Below, one piece after another: positions 7,843-19,088 of a stretch of 19,088 nucleotides of DNA. This DNA comes from Actinomycetes bacterium (GTDB lineage: Bacteria > Actinomycetota > Acidimicrobiia > Acidimicrobiales > CADCSY01): the NCBI GenBank assembly GCA_025464025.1, contig JAODBP010000279.1, forward strand, positions 1-19,088. The letters are read 5' to 3'. Each line of letters begins with the position of its first letter. Within the stretch, counting starts at the first letter, position 1. Both the position numbers and the translations under genes were made by a program. The notes beneath the pieces were generated by a model, which was not told where the DNA came from, did not search any database, and was given only the letters and a program-made list of their open reading frames with translations.

Positions 7843-7848
7843 GTGGGG

Positions 7849-7854
7849 AGGCTA
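7849..7854 (-). promoter_or_regulatory. -10-like element for PASTA kinase gene
   Basis: On the minus strand TAGCCT (7854-7849) is followed by exactly 6 nt and then GTG at 7842. This supports the upstream GTG rather than the ATG at 7830 as the start, with a leaderless mRNA. No convincing -35 hexamer was found at 16-18 bp. Confidence 0.45.
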
Positions 7855-7931
7855 CCCCCGCCGATGGCTCATTTCGGTCATGGGTGGCATCCCCCGCACC
7901 CTCCGTGGCGCCGACGGCACAGCCCCGTTCC

Positions 7932-7998
7932 ACCCACCACGCCCGGCCCCGCCCCACCCACCACACCCGGCCCCACCCCACCCACCACACCCGGCCCC
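7932..7998. repeat. 24-bp tandem repeat, 2.8 copies, C-rich
   Basis: Three consecutive units begin ACCCACCAC at 7932, 7956 and 7980. The first two are 24 bp and the third diverges after 19 bp. Units differ only by A/G changes at two positions. The tract is almost purely C/A on the plus strand. It lies in the 195-bp gap between the divergent kinase and small membrane-protein genes, about 90 bp upstream of the kinase start and 40 bp upstream of the other. The rest of the gap shows nothing beyond the two -10-like elements. Confidence 0.9.
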
Positions 7999-8025
7999 GA
8001 TGTCCCCCTCCCACATCGGTTGAGG

Positions 8026-8031
8026 CAACAT
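8026..8031 (+). promoter_or_regulatory. -10-like element for small membrane protein gene
   Basis: CAACAT ends 6 nt before the ATG at 8038. It keeps the A at position 2 and T at position 6 of the TANNNT pattern but not the first T, so it is weaker than the others. No Shine-Dalgarno is present in the intervening C-rich bases. Confidence 0.3.
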
Positions 8032-8037
8032 GCCCCC

Positions 8038-8469
8038 ATGTCCGATGCGGCCCGCACGGTGGTCCGGCGGGTGGTCATCACCGCCCTGCTCGTCCTGGCC
8101 GGCGGCCTGGTCTGGTTCTCGGCCAGCGTCAAGGGCGAGCCCGAGCCGCCGTCGCTCACCGACTCGGCCATCGAGCAGCTCATCCCGGCCCGGGACACGC
8201 CCAGCGCGCTCCGCCAGGCCGAGATCGGCGTCGACCTGGCCCCGGGCTGGGACGCCGACCTCCGGATCAACGGGGTCGACATCCCCGAGGACGAGGAGCG
8301 GCTGAACGGCGCACAGGACCAGGTCCTCTTCTCGCCGGGCAAGGGCAAGGTCATCGAGGCCCTGGCGCCCGGGATCGTGCAGGTGACCGCCTTCCTGTGG
8401 GAGCCGGCCAAGGGCCAGACCCACGAGAAGGGCAGCCACACGGTGACCTGGTCCTTCCAGGTGGCCTAG
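8038..8469 (+). CDS. Small membrane-anchored protein of unknown function
   Basis: This 143-aa protein has a short Arg-containing N-terminus, one hydrophobic helix at about 11-30, and an exported domain of about 110 residues. That domain has regular beta-type alternation (for example GVDLAPGWDADLRINGVDIP and the C-terminal HTVTWSFQVA), suggesting a small beta sandwich, though I recognise no family. There are no cysteines, so no lipobox or disulphides. The composition matches its neighbours. It is divergent from the PASTA kinase across the tandem-repeat region and is followed after 47 bp by the diguanylate cyclase on the same strand, so co-transcription with the latter is possible. Codon use and the clean reading frame make it a real gene; its role is unknown. 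Confidence 0.8.
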   Translation: MSDAARTVVRRVVITALLVLAGGLVWFSASVKGEPEPPSLTDSAIEQLIPARDTPSALRQAEIGVDLAPGWDADLRINGVDIPEDEERLNGAQDQVLFSPGKGKVIEALAPGIVQVTAFLWEPAKGQTHEKGSHTVTWSFQVA

Positions 8470-8516
8470 GACCCCCACCTCGGACCATTCATGTCGACCC
8501 GATCGGTGCCGATCGC

Positions 8517-10544
8517 GTGGTCGTGGAGGCGGCGCACGACCCGGCGGATGGGCGGCACTTCGGTGGCACGCTGACGCGCCTGCTCGTCTCCTACGTCGAG
8601 CAGCGGCGCGGACCGGACGCCATGGCCGAGGTGTGCCGCCTGGCCGGGGAGACCCGGCCGGTGGAGCTGCTGCGCCGGGACGACACGTGGAGCACCCACG
8701 ACCAGGCCCGTCGCCTGTGCGAGGCGGTCGCCACGACGTTCGGCGGCGTCGGCGCGCTCACCGAGGTCGGCGCGTCGGTCTGGGACACCGGCCACACGTC
8801 GACCGTCGGCGACTTCCTCCAGGCGCTCGGCTCGCCCGAGGCCACCTTCGGCGTGCTGGCCCAGGTCGCCGCTCGGCTCGAGCCGTTCCTCCAGACCGAG
8901 ACGGAGGAGGTCGCGCCGGGTTGCTGGCTCGTCCGGGTCCGCTTCACCAGCGGGTTCGAGCCGTTCGCGGCGCACTGCGCGTTCGCGTCGGGCCTCGTCG
9001 GCCAGGTGCCGACCGTGTTCGGCCACCCGGCCCGCCACGTCACCGAGGAGGCGTGCCAGCTCACCGGTGCCGACGCCTGCACGTTCCGCATCACGTGGGA
9101 CCCGCACGCCGTGAGCGACACCGACGCCGTGATCGCCGACCTCGACCTGCGGGCGCGCGCCCTCGAGGGTCGCATCATCGCCCTGGAGCAGACCGTCGGC
9201 GAGCTCGTCTCCGGCGAGTCGATCGACGTCGTCCTCGGCCGCGTCGTCGAAGCGGCGTCCCAGGCCGTGCTCGCCCGGGGCGTCGTGCTCGCCGTGCAGC
9301 CCGGCCCGCGCACGTGGTGGGACGGGCTCTCGTTCGAGGACGCCGAGGCCGTCGCCGAGGCCCTCCTCGGGGACGAGCCGGACGACCCGGCGTGGACCGT
9401 CGTGGAGATCCGGTCGCGCCGCGCCACCTACGGCCGGCTCGTCGCCCTCTACGACGCGCCCCTCCAGGTCGGCCACCAGCGCCTGATCCTCGAGGCCTAC
9501 GGGCGGGTCGCCGCCGCCGCCCTCGACTCCACGGCCGTCATCGAGGAGGCCACGCGCCAGGCCGACATGGCGACCGCCCTGCTCGAGCTGTCGCGGTCGC
9601 TGGCCGAGATCGGCACCACCGAGGAGATGGCCGGCCGGGTCGCCGCCGCCGTGCCCGCCATCGTCGACTGCGACCAGGTCGTGGTGTCGCTGCGCGAGGC
9701 CGACGGCCGCCAGGCCCGCGTCGCCGCCGTGCACGGCTACGGACCGGAGACCGACGCCGCCCTGGTCGGCACGATCGTGCCGGTCGACGAGACGTTCCTC
9801 GACCACGAGCACGTGCGGGTGCTGGTTCGGGGCGACGCGCTGAACGCCGTCGAGCGCCCGCTGCTCGGGGTGGCCGCCGCCCTCGGGAGCGTCCCGCTCC
9901 ACGCCGGTGGCGAGGTGCTCGGCTGGATCGCCGTCATCGTGCAGGACCGGCCCGAGCGCCTGCTCGAGGAGCCCCACCTGGCCGACCGGCTCCGGGGCCT
10001 CGCCGGCCAGGCGGCGACGGCCATGCGCAACGCCCGCCTCCTCGACCAGATCCGCTACCAGGCCGAGCACGACCCCCTCACCGGGCTGGCCAACCAGCGC
10101 CTGCTCCACGTGCACGCCGGCCAGGCCATCGCCCGGGCTCGGCGCGACGGCACCCGCGTCGGCCTGCTGTTCCTCGACCTCGACGACTTCAAGGACGTCA
10201 ACGACACGCTCGGCCACGCCGAGGGCGACCGCCTCCTCCAGCTCGTCACCGACCGCCTGCGGACCACCCTCCGCGAGGGCGACACGGTGGCCCGCTTCGG
10301 GGGCGACGAGTTCGTCGTGCTGCTCCCGTCGCTCACCGACGACGGCGGGACGGTCGGCTCAAAGATCACCCTGGCCCTGGCCGACCGCTTCCTCCTCGGC
10401 GGCACCGACGTGCGGGTCAGCACCAGCATCGGCACGGCGGTCTTCCCCGACGACGGCAACGACTTCGGCGAGCTGCTCAAGCAGGCCGACATCCGGATGT
10501 ACCGGGCCAAGGTGGCCCGCCGCGTCAGGAGCGGGGGGGCGTAG
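8517..10544 (+). CDS. Diguanylate cyclase with V4R-like N-terminal sensor and GAF-like domains
   Basis: This roughly 675-aa soluble signalling enzyme makes c-di-GMP from two GTP. Order: residues 1-195 resemble a V4R (4-vinyl-reductase-like) small-molecule sensor, ending in a Cys-rich motif C180-QLTGADA-C188-TFRI. A coiled coil follows at about 200-232, then a degenerate GAF-like region (about 233-345), a second GAF-like domain (about 360-512), and a GGDEF domain (about 514-668) starting at HDPLTGLAN. The active-site motif GGDEF (595-599) is intact, and an RxxD inhibitory I-site (586-589, REGD) sits exactly five residues before it, so product inhibition is expected. No transmembrane segment is seen. 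The start is uncertain: GTG at 8517 is the first in-frame GTG after the previous gene, GTG 8523 is an alternative, and an ATT start further up cannot be excluded. No EAL domain follows. Confidence 0.88.
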   Translation: MVVEAAHDPADGRHFGGTLTRLLVSYVEQRRGPDAMAEVCRLAGETRPVELLRRDDTWSTHDQARRLCEAVATTFGGVGALTEVGASVWDTGHTSTVGDFLQALGSPEATFGVLAQVAARLEPFLQTETEEVAPGCWLVRVRFTSGFEPFAAHCAFASGLVGQVPTVFGHPARHVTEEACQLTGADACTFRITWDPHAVSDTDAVIADLDLRARALEGRIIALEQTVGELVSGESIDVVLGRVVEAASQAVLARGVVLAVQPGPRTWWDGLSFEDAEAVAEALLGDEPDDPAWTVVEIRSRRATYGRLVALYDAPLQVGHQRLILEAYGRVAAAALDSTAVIEEATRQADMATALLELSRSLAEIGTTEEMAGRVAAAVPAIVDCDQVVVSLREADGRQARVAAVHGYGPETDAALVGTIVPVDETFLDHEHVRVLVRGDALNAVERPLLGVAAALGSVPLHAGGEVLGWIAVIVQDRPERLLEEPHLADRLRGLAGQAATAMRNARLLDQIRYQAEHDPLTGLANQRLLHVHAGQAIARARRDGTRVGLLFLDLDDFKDVNDTLGHAEGDRLLQLVTDRLRTTLREGDTVARFGGDEFVVLLPSLTDDGGTVGSKITLALADRFLLGGTDVRVSTSIGTAVFPDDGNDFGELLKQADIRMYRAKVARRVRSGGA

Positions 10545-10592
10545 GGCCTGCGGCAGTCGAGCGCAGCCTGCGGAGCGAGACCATCAGCATCG

Positions 10593-11090
10593 TCAGATCA
10601 ACCGGGCGAGCACGTAGGGCAGGGCCACGGCGATCGAGTCGGGACACGTCGCCTCGGCCGCGAGCAGCGCCACCAGCTCTCGGCGATCGACGAACCGGGC
10701 CTCGACCACCTCGCCATCGTCGAACAGGAACGGCCCCGGGTGCTCGACCAGGTAGACCCGCCCGACCACCTTCGCCTCGTCGCCCTCCCACGCCCCCTTG
10801 CCCACGAGCACCGGCTCGGCGTCGATCCCGAGCTCCTCGGCGAGCTCCCGGCGGGCGGCGTCGTCCCACCGCTCCCCCGCCGTCACCACGCCTCCGGCGG
10901 CCACGTCCCAGCGGCCGGGCCACACGTCCTTGTCGTCGGCCCGCCGGTGCACGAGGAGGCGCCCACCGTGCACGACCAGCAGGAACACGCAGCGGTGGCG
11001 GAGCCGCCCGGCTCGCATCTCGGCCCGGGTGACGACCCGCAGGACGGCGCCGTCCTCGTCGATCTCCTCGACCAGCTCGTCCGCAGCCAC
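10593..11090 (-). CDS. NUDIX hydrolase
   Basis: This is a 165-aa protein from GTG at 11090; a TTG at 11096 would add two residues. The NUDIX box G-x5-E-x7-REL-x-EELGI is complete at residues 67-89, so it should bind Mg2+ and hydrolyse a nucleoside diphosphate linked to another moiety. The layout before the box (VVTRAEMRAGRLRHR, then LLVHRRADDKDVWPGRWD) matches the YfcD/isopentenyl-diphosphate-isomerase-like branch, but the IPP isomerase active-site cysteine context is not evident. The substrate is unknown. It is divergent from the SDR-FadE operon with 34 bp between starts and convergent with the cyclase gene (48 bp gap). No membrane segment is present. Confidence 0.9.
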   Translation of the reverse strand: MAADELVEEIDEDGAVLRVVTRAEMRAGRLRHRCVFLLVVHGGRLLVHRRADDKDVWPGRWDVAAGGVVTAGERWDDAARRELAEELGIDAEPVLVGKGAWEGDEAKVVGRVYLVEHPGPFLFDDGEVVEARFVDRRELVALLAAEATCPDSIAVALPYVLARLI

Positions 11091-11112
11091 TAGCAAGGAG
11101 TCTGGTCGCTAC

Positions 11113-11120
11113 AGGGGAGG
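11113..11120 (+). promoter_or_regulatory. Shine-Dalgarno for Hsd4A-like SDR gene
   Basis: AGGGGAGG ends 4 nt before the GTG at 11125 and is the clearest ribosome-binding site in the window. It fixes the SDR start inside a longer open frame and shows that this operon, unlike several neighbours, is translated from a leadered mRNA. Confidence 0.7.
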
Positions 11121-11124
11121 CACC

Positions 11125-12084
11125 GTGGTCGAGGGACTCGAGGGGAAGGTCGCGCTCGTGACGGGCGCCGGGCGGGGCCTCGGCCGGGCCGAAGCGCTCG
11201 AGCTGGCCCGGCACGGCGTGCGGGTGGTGGTGAACGACTACGGCAAGGGCCGCCACGGTGAGGACGAGGCCGACAGCCCGGCCGAGCAGGTCGTCGCCGA
11301 GATCGAGGCCATGGGAGGCGAGGCCGTGGCCGACCACGGCGACGTGGCCTCCTGGGACGACGCCCGGGCCATGGTCCACCGCGGCATCGACGAGTGGGGC
11401 GCCCTCGACATCCTGGTGAACAACGCCGGCTTCATGCGCGACCGGATGATGTTCTCGATGTCGGAGGACGAGTTCGACTCCGTCGTGCGGGTCCACCTGA
11501 AAGGCCACTTCTGCACCCTCCGCCACGCCACCGAGTGGTGGCGGGAGAAGGGCAAGGAGACCGGCGAGGTCTATGGCCGGGTCATCAACACCACGTCGGA
11601 GTCGGGCATCGGCCAGTCCGCCGGCCAACCCAACTACGGGGCGGCCAAGGCCGGCATCCTCCAGCTCACGACCACCGCGGCGCTGGCCATGGCCAAGTAC
11701 GGCGTCACCGCCAACGCCATCGCCCCTCGGGCCCGCACCCGGCTCACCGAGGACAACAACGCCTTCACCTCCCAGCCGGTCGCCGAGGGCGCCGAGTGGG
11801 ACCACCTCGGCCCCGACAACGTCACGCCGCTCGTGGCCTTCCTCGCCTCCCCCGCCGCCGCCAACGTGAGTGGCCAGCTCTTCGTGGCCTGGGGCAAGAC
11901 GATCCGGGTGATGCAGCAGCCGATGATCGCCGGGCAGTTCTCGGCCGACGACCCGTGGACGTCCGACACGGTGGCCGGCGCGCTGTCACCGTTCTTCGCC
12001 GACCGCCGCCCCGTGGCCGACGGGTTCGCCGTCGACCTGCTGTCGGACTACTGGCGCTACGGCCCGGCCGGGGCGCCGCAGTAG
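11125..12084 (+). CDS. Short-chain dehydrogenase, Hsd4A/ChsB1-like (3-hydroxyacyl-CoA dehydrogenase of steroid side-chain type)
   Basis: This 319-aa SDR has TGAGRGLG (13-20), VVVND with Asp38 for NAD preference, NNAG (99-102), Ser158 region NTTSESG (155-161) and Tyr171/Lys175 (YGAAK). Its extended C-terminus of about 60 residues after the Rossmann core (FLASPAA..VSGQLF, then FSADDPW) matches the actinobacterial Hsd4A/ChsB1 group, whose M. tuberculosis member oxidises 3-hydroxyacyl-CoA intermediates of the cholesterol side chain with NAD+. I rely on recalled family features, so the substrate is inferred. Its stop TAG shares a base with the GTG of the next gene (TAGTG), giving translational coupling to a FadE pair and supporting a beta-oxidation role. 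The start is set by the Shine-Dalgarno at 11113-11120. It is paralogous to the SDR at 5084-5932. Confidence 0.9.
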   Translation: MVEGLEGKVALVTGAGRGLGRAEALELARHGVRVVVNDYGKGRHGEDEADSPAEQVVAEIEAMGGEAVADHGDVASWDDARAMVHRGIDEWGALDILVNNAGFMRDRMMFSMSEDEFDSVVRVHLKGHFCTLRHATEWWREKGKETGEVYGRVINTTSESGIGQSAGQPNYGAAKAGILQLTTTAALAMAKYGVTANAIAPRARTRLTEDNNAFTSQPVAEGAEWDHLGPDNVTPLVAFLASPAAANVSGQLFVAWGKTIRVMQQPMIAGQFSADDPWTSDTVAGALSPFFADRRPVADGFAVDLLSDYWRYGPAGAPQ

Positions 12085-13169
12085 TGGACTTCACCTTCGA
12101 CGAGGTCCAGGAGGACCTCAGGGGACTGGCCCGGAAGATCCTCGACGAGCAGGCGGTGCCGGCCCGGCTGCGCGAGCTGGAGTCGGGCGCCGACCGCGTC
12201 GACCGCGACCTGTGGGCCGCGTTCGCCTCGGCCGACCTGCTCGGCGTCTCGCTCCCCGAGCGCTGGGGCGGCGGGGGCTACGGCCTGATGGAGACCGCCG
12301 TCCTGCTGGAGGAGGTCGGCCGCCGGGTCGCGCCGATCCCGCTGCTCGCCACGGTCGTGCTCGGCGCCATGCCGGTGGCCGAGCTGGGCTCCGACGAGCA
12401 GCGCGAGCGGCTGCTCCCGGGCGTGATCACCGGCGGCACGTTCCTCACCGCCGCGCTGGAGGAGGCCGACGGCGACCCGCTCCTCCCCCGCACCACGGCG
12501 GAGCGCGACGGCGACTCGTGGCGCCTCACCGGCGAGAAGGTCGCCGTGCCGTGGGGCCGGCTGGCCGACGAGGTCGTGGTCGGCGCCCGGACCAGCGACG
12601 GCACCACCGGCCTCTTCCTCGTGCGGGAGGGCGAACGCCAGGCCGCCGAGTCGACCCACCTCGAGCCGCAGTGCCGGCTCGTGCTCGACGGCACCCCGGG
12701 CGAGCGCCTGGGCGGGCCCGACGCGCTGGTGTGGCTCGTCCGGCGGGCGCTGGCCGGGGTGTGCGCCACCACGGTCGGCGTGCTCGACGAGACCGTCCGC
12801 ATCACGGCCGCCTACGTCTCGGAGCGCGAGCAGTTCGGCCGGCCGATCGGCGCCTTCCAGGGCGTGGCCATCCGGGCGGCCGACGCGTTCATCGACAGCT
12901 ACGCCGCGTCGGTCACCACCTGGTCGGCGGTCTGGCGGTTGAGCGAAGGGCGGCCGGCCGACGAGCAGCTCGCCATCGCCAAGTTCTGGTGCGCCGACGG
13001 GGGCCACCGCGTCGTGCACGGCGCCCAGCACCTGCACGGCGGCATGGGCGTCGACATCGACTACCCGATCCACCGCTACACGCAGTGGGCCAAGGCCCTC
13101 GAGCACCAGCTCGGCGGGGCCACCGCGTCGCTGCTCCGACTGGGGGACCTGCTGTGCACATCGAACTGA
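12084..13169 (+). CDS. Acyl-CoA dehydrogenase subunit, FadE28/ChsE1-like (non-catalytic partner)
   Basis: This 361-aa protein has the acyl-CoA dehydrogenase fold: N-terminal helical part, middle beta domain (about 120-205), and C-terminal helices with REQFGRPIGAFQ (248-259) and HLHGGMG (317-323), which contact FAD in the family. At the place where the catalytic glutamate is expected there is an Arg/Ala stretch (LVRRALAG, 218-225), and the C-terminal GGG-x-NE-x-QR motif is absent. This pattern is known for the FadE28 side of heterotetrameric actinobacterial steroid acyl-CoA dehydrogenases, where each subunit supplies half of the FAD site. The GTG at 12084 overlaps the SDR stop by one base, and the following subunit overlaps this gene by 16 bases. 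The role in a heteromer is inferred. Confidence 0.9.
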   Translation: MDFTFDEVQEDLRGLARKILDEQAVPARLRELESGADRVDRDLWAAFASADLLGVSLPERWGGGGYGLMETAVLLEEVGRRVAPIPLLATVVLGAMPVAELGSDEQRERLLPGVITGGTFLTAALEEADGDPLLPRTTAERDGDSWRLTGEKVAVPWGRLADEVVVGARTSDGTTGLFLVREGERQAAESTHLEPQCRLVLDGTPGERLGGPDALVWLVRRALAGVCATTVGVLDETVRITAAYVSEREQFGRPIGAFQGVAIRAADAFIDSYAASVTTWSAVWRLSEGRPADEQLAIAKFWCADGGHRVVHGAQHLHGGMGVDIDYPIHRYTQWAKALEHQLGGATASLLRLGDLLCTSN

Positions 13170-14323
13170 GCGGCGAGCAGGTCGCCCTCCAGCAGGAGCT
13201 CAAGGGGTACTTCGCCGACCTCGTCCGGCGCTTCCCGCCCGAGGCGGGCGAGGGCGACGCCGAGGACATCGCCGGCGGCAACCGCTACCGGGCCGTCGTG
13301 CGGCAGCTGGGCGCCGACGGGTGGCTCGGTGTGGGCTGGCCGAAGGAGCACGGCGGCCAGGGCCGGGGCCCGCTCGACCAGCTCATCTTCCTCGACGAGG
13401 CGGCCAAGGCCGGCGTGCCCATCCCGATGGTCACGCTCAACACGGTCGGCCCGACCATCGCCCAGTGGGGCGACGAGGCGCAGAAGGAGCAGTTCCTGCC
13501 CGCCATCCTCGCCGGCGAGCTGCACTTCTCGAGCGGCTACACCGAGCCCGGCGCCGGCACCGACCTGGCGTCGCTGCGGACGCGGGCCGTGCGCGACGGC
13601 GACGAGTTCGTGGTCAACGGCCAGAAGGTCTTCACCACCGGCGCCCACGACACCGACTGGATCTGGCTCGCCTGCCGCACCGACGCCGACGCACCCAAGC
13701 ACAAGGGCATCTCGATCCTGCTCGTCGACTTCACCCTGCCCGGCTGCTCGTGGACGCCGATCTACACGATCGGCGGCGGCCACCACACCAACGCCACGTT
13801 CTACGAGGACGTGCGGGTGCCGGCCGACATGGTGTGCGGCGACGTCAACGGCGGCTGGAAGATGATCACGACCCAGCTCAACTTCGAGCGAGTGGCGCTC
13901 GGACCGTCGGGCGCCATGTTCTCGTGGCTCGACAAGGTCCGCGCGTGGGCCCTCGAGGAGGGGCGCACCGAGCGGGAGTGGGTGCGGGTGAACCTGGCCC
14001 GGGTCCGGGCCATCGCCGAGGCGGCCGAGCTCTTCAACTGGCGGGTGGCCTCGATGCAGGAGCGGGGCCAGCTCAACCCGGCCGACGCCTCCGCCATGAA
14101 GGTCTACGGCACCGAGGGCAAGATCGAGGTCCTCCGCCTGCTCATGGAGGTGCTCGGCCCGGTCGCCACCCTGCGCGACGGCTCGGCCGGCGCCGTCCTC
14201 GCCGGCACGCTCGAGCACGAGTACAAGCGGGCGATCGTCGGCACGTTCGGCGGCGGCGTCAACGAGGTCCAGCGCGAGATCGTCGCCTCCGCCGGCCTCG
14301 GCATGCCCCGCGTCCCCCGCTGA
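13154..14323 (+). CDS. Acyl-CoA dehydrogenase subunit, FadE29/ChsE2-like (catalytic partner)
   Basis: This 389-aa protein strongly resembles FadE29-type dehydrogenases. Key segments: LGVGWPKEHGGQG (58-70), SGYTEPGAGTDLASLRT (127-143), VNGQKVFTTGAHD (154-166), and LNFERVALGP (242-251), where Glu245 occupies the place of the catalytic base (Glu241 in M. tuberculosis ChsE2, as I recall). The C-terminal FGGGVNEVQREI (365-376) matches the FAD-pyrophosphate motif missing from the upstream subunit. It should introduce an alpha,beta double bond into an acyl-CoA, plausibly a steroid C20-C22 side-chain thioester, using FAD. GTG at 13154 was chosen because it begins the family N-terminus and gives a 16-base overlap with the upstream gene. 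No enoyl-CoA hydratase or aldolase follows: the operon ends at an inverted repeat. Confidence 0.92.
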   Translation: MHIELSGEQVALQQELKGYFADLVRRFPPEAGEGDAEDIAGGNRYRAVVRQLGADGWLGVGWPKEHGGQGRGPLDQLIFLDEAAKAGVPIPMVTLNTVGPTIAQWGDEAQKEQFLPAILAGELHFSSGYTEPGAGTDLASLRTRAVRDGDEFVVNGQKVFTTGAHDTDWIWLACRTDADAPKHKGISILLVDFTLPGCSWTPIYTIGGGHHTNATFYEDVRVPADMVCGDVNGGWKMITTQLNFERVALGPSGAMFSWLDKVRAWALEEGRTEREWVRVNLARVRAIAEAAELFNWRVASMQERGQLNPADASAMKVYGTEGKIEVLRLLMEVLGPVATLRDGSAGAVLAGTLEHEYKRAIVGTFGGGVNEVQREIVASAGLGMPRVPR

Positions 14324-14364
14324 TCGGACAGCTCACCCTCCTGTTGCCGCGGAAGGTGCAAGGA

Positions 14365-14492
14365 CCGCAACCAAGGGGCCGACCCGTCCGCGCCAGCGTC
14401 CGTGCTGCCCTTCTTTGTCGGATCTCCAGTCGTGGCGACGGGTGATCCGACAAAGAACGTGAGCGGACACCGGCTTCGCCCCTTGGTTGCGG
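14365..14492. repeat. Nested inverted-repeat element between convergent genes
   Basis: Outer arms 14365-14379 and 14478-14492 are perfect 15-bp inverted copies (CCGCAACCAAGGGGC and its complement). A middle pair GTCCGC/GCGGAC lies at 14386-14391 and 14463-14468. Inner arms 14411-14424 and 14444-14457 are a perfect 14-bp pair (TTCTTTGTCGGATC), continued by CC/GG and GTCG/CGAC to a TGG loop (14433-14435) with single T-T and A-G mismatches. The right outer arm ends one base before the stop of the minus-strand lipoprotein gene. It occupies most of the 170-bp gap after the FadE29-like gene. A bidirectional terminator, a structured RNA or a palindromic mobile repeat are all possible; no reading frame is supported. 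Confidence 0.85.
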
Positions 14493-14493
14493 C

Positions 14494-19088
<4,595 letters not shown>

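Noticed and set aside
7932..7998. CRISPR array
   Set aside because: The units are contiguous with no spacers between them, and no cas gene is near.
6253..8037. Very long plus-strand frame running through the kinase into the 8038 gene
   Set aside because: The part before 8038 is the shadow of the PASTA kinase; only 8038-8469 in this frame looks like a real protein with its own start.
10545..10592. Hairpin or direct repeat (CCTGCGG twice) in the cyclase/NUDIX convergent gap
   Set aside because: Only a 5-bp stem (10548-10552 with 10562-10566) around a 9-nt loop, too weak to call a terminator.
11091..11124. KstR-type operator upstream of the Hsd4A-FadE operon
   Set aside because: I looked for a palindromic AACAAG/AGTT-like or TnnAACnnGTTnA-type site in the gap and found none, so steroid-responsive control by KstR is not supported here.

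Overview
The window is a very GC-rich, densely packed stretch of bacterial chromosome. Reading frames abut or overlap and GTG starts are common. Gene content fits a high-GC actinobacterium: a PASTA-type Ser/Thr kinase, NAD-dependent DNA ligase next to a MetE-like gene, paired FadE-type acyl-CoA dehydrogenases, and an SDR of the Hsd4A/HSD17B4 type. An acidimicrobial or related soil/aquatic lineage is my guess; nothing in the window fixes the taxon. I see no rRNA, tRNA, CRISPR array, phage gene, transposase or insertion sequence.

Layout. (1) 1-2774: the 3' part of a membrane-anchored extracytoplasmic protein, a strong hairpin, then a convergent pair ferredoxin -> alpha/beta hydrolase (minus strand). 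An SCP2 sterol-carrier gene diverges from the ferredoxin across only 24 bp. (2) 2775-7842, all minus strand, transcribed right to left: PASTA Ser/Thr kinase, short-chain dehydrogenase, and a secreted subtilisin-like protease with cell-wall-binding repeats. (3) 7843-10544: a divergent intergenic region with a 24-bp tandem repeat, a small anchored protein, and a large sensory diguanylate cyclase. (4) 10593-14323: a NUDIX hydrolase facing away from a tightly overlapping three-gene operon (Hsd4A-like SDR, FadE28-like and FadE29-like acyl-CoA dehydrogenase subunits) that looks like a steroid side-chain beta-oxidation module. (5) 14324-14493: a nested 128-bp inverted repeat between convergent genes. 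(6) 14494-18246, minus strand: MetE-like protein, ligA, and a lipoprotein gene that is frameshifted at a C run. (7) 18277-end: the start of an unrecognised polytopic membrane protein.

Genes that may work together: the SDR-FadE-FadE operon, possibly with the second SDR, the SCP2 protein and the ferredoxin, suggests CoA-thioester or steroid catabolism. The kinase and diguanylate cyclase are signalling genes, and the protease and anchored proteins belong to the cell surface. Most of the window is ordinary chromosome. The points most worth a second look are the lipoprotein frameshift, the nested inverted repeat, the complementary active sites of the dehydrogenase pair, the N-terminal sensor of the cyclase, and repeated -10-like hexamers 6-8 nt before start codons, which suggest leaderless transcripts.
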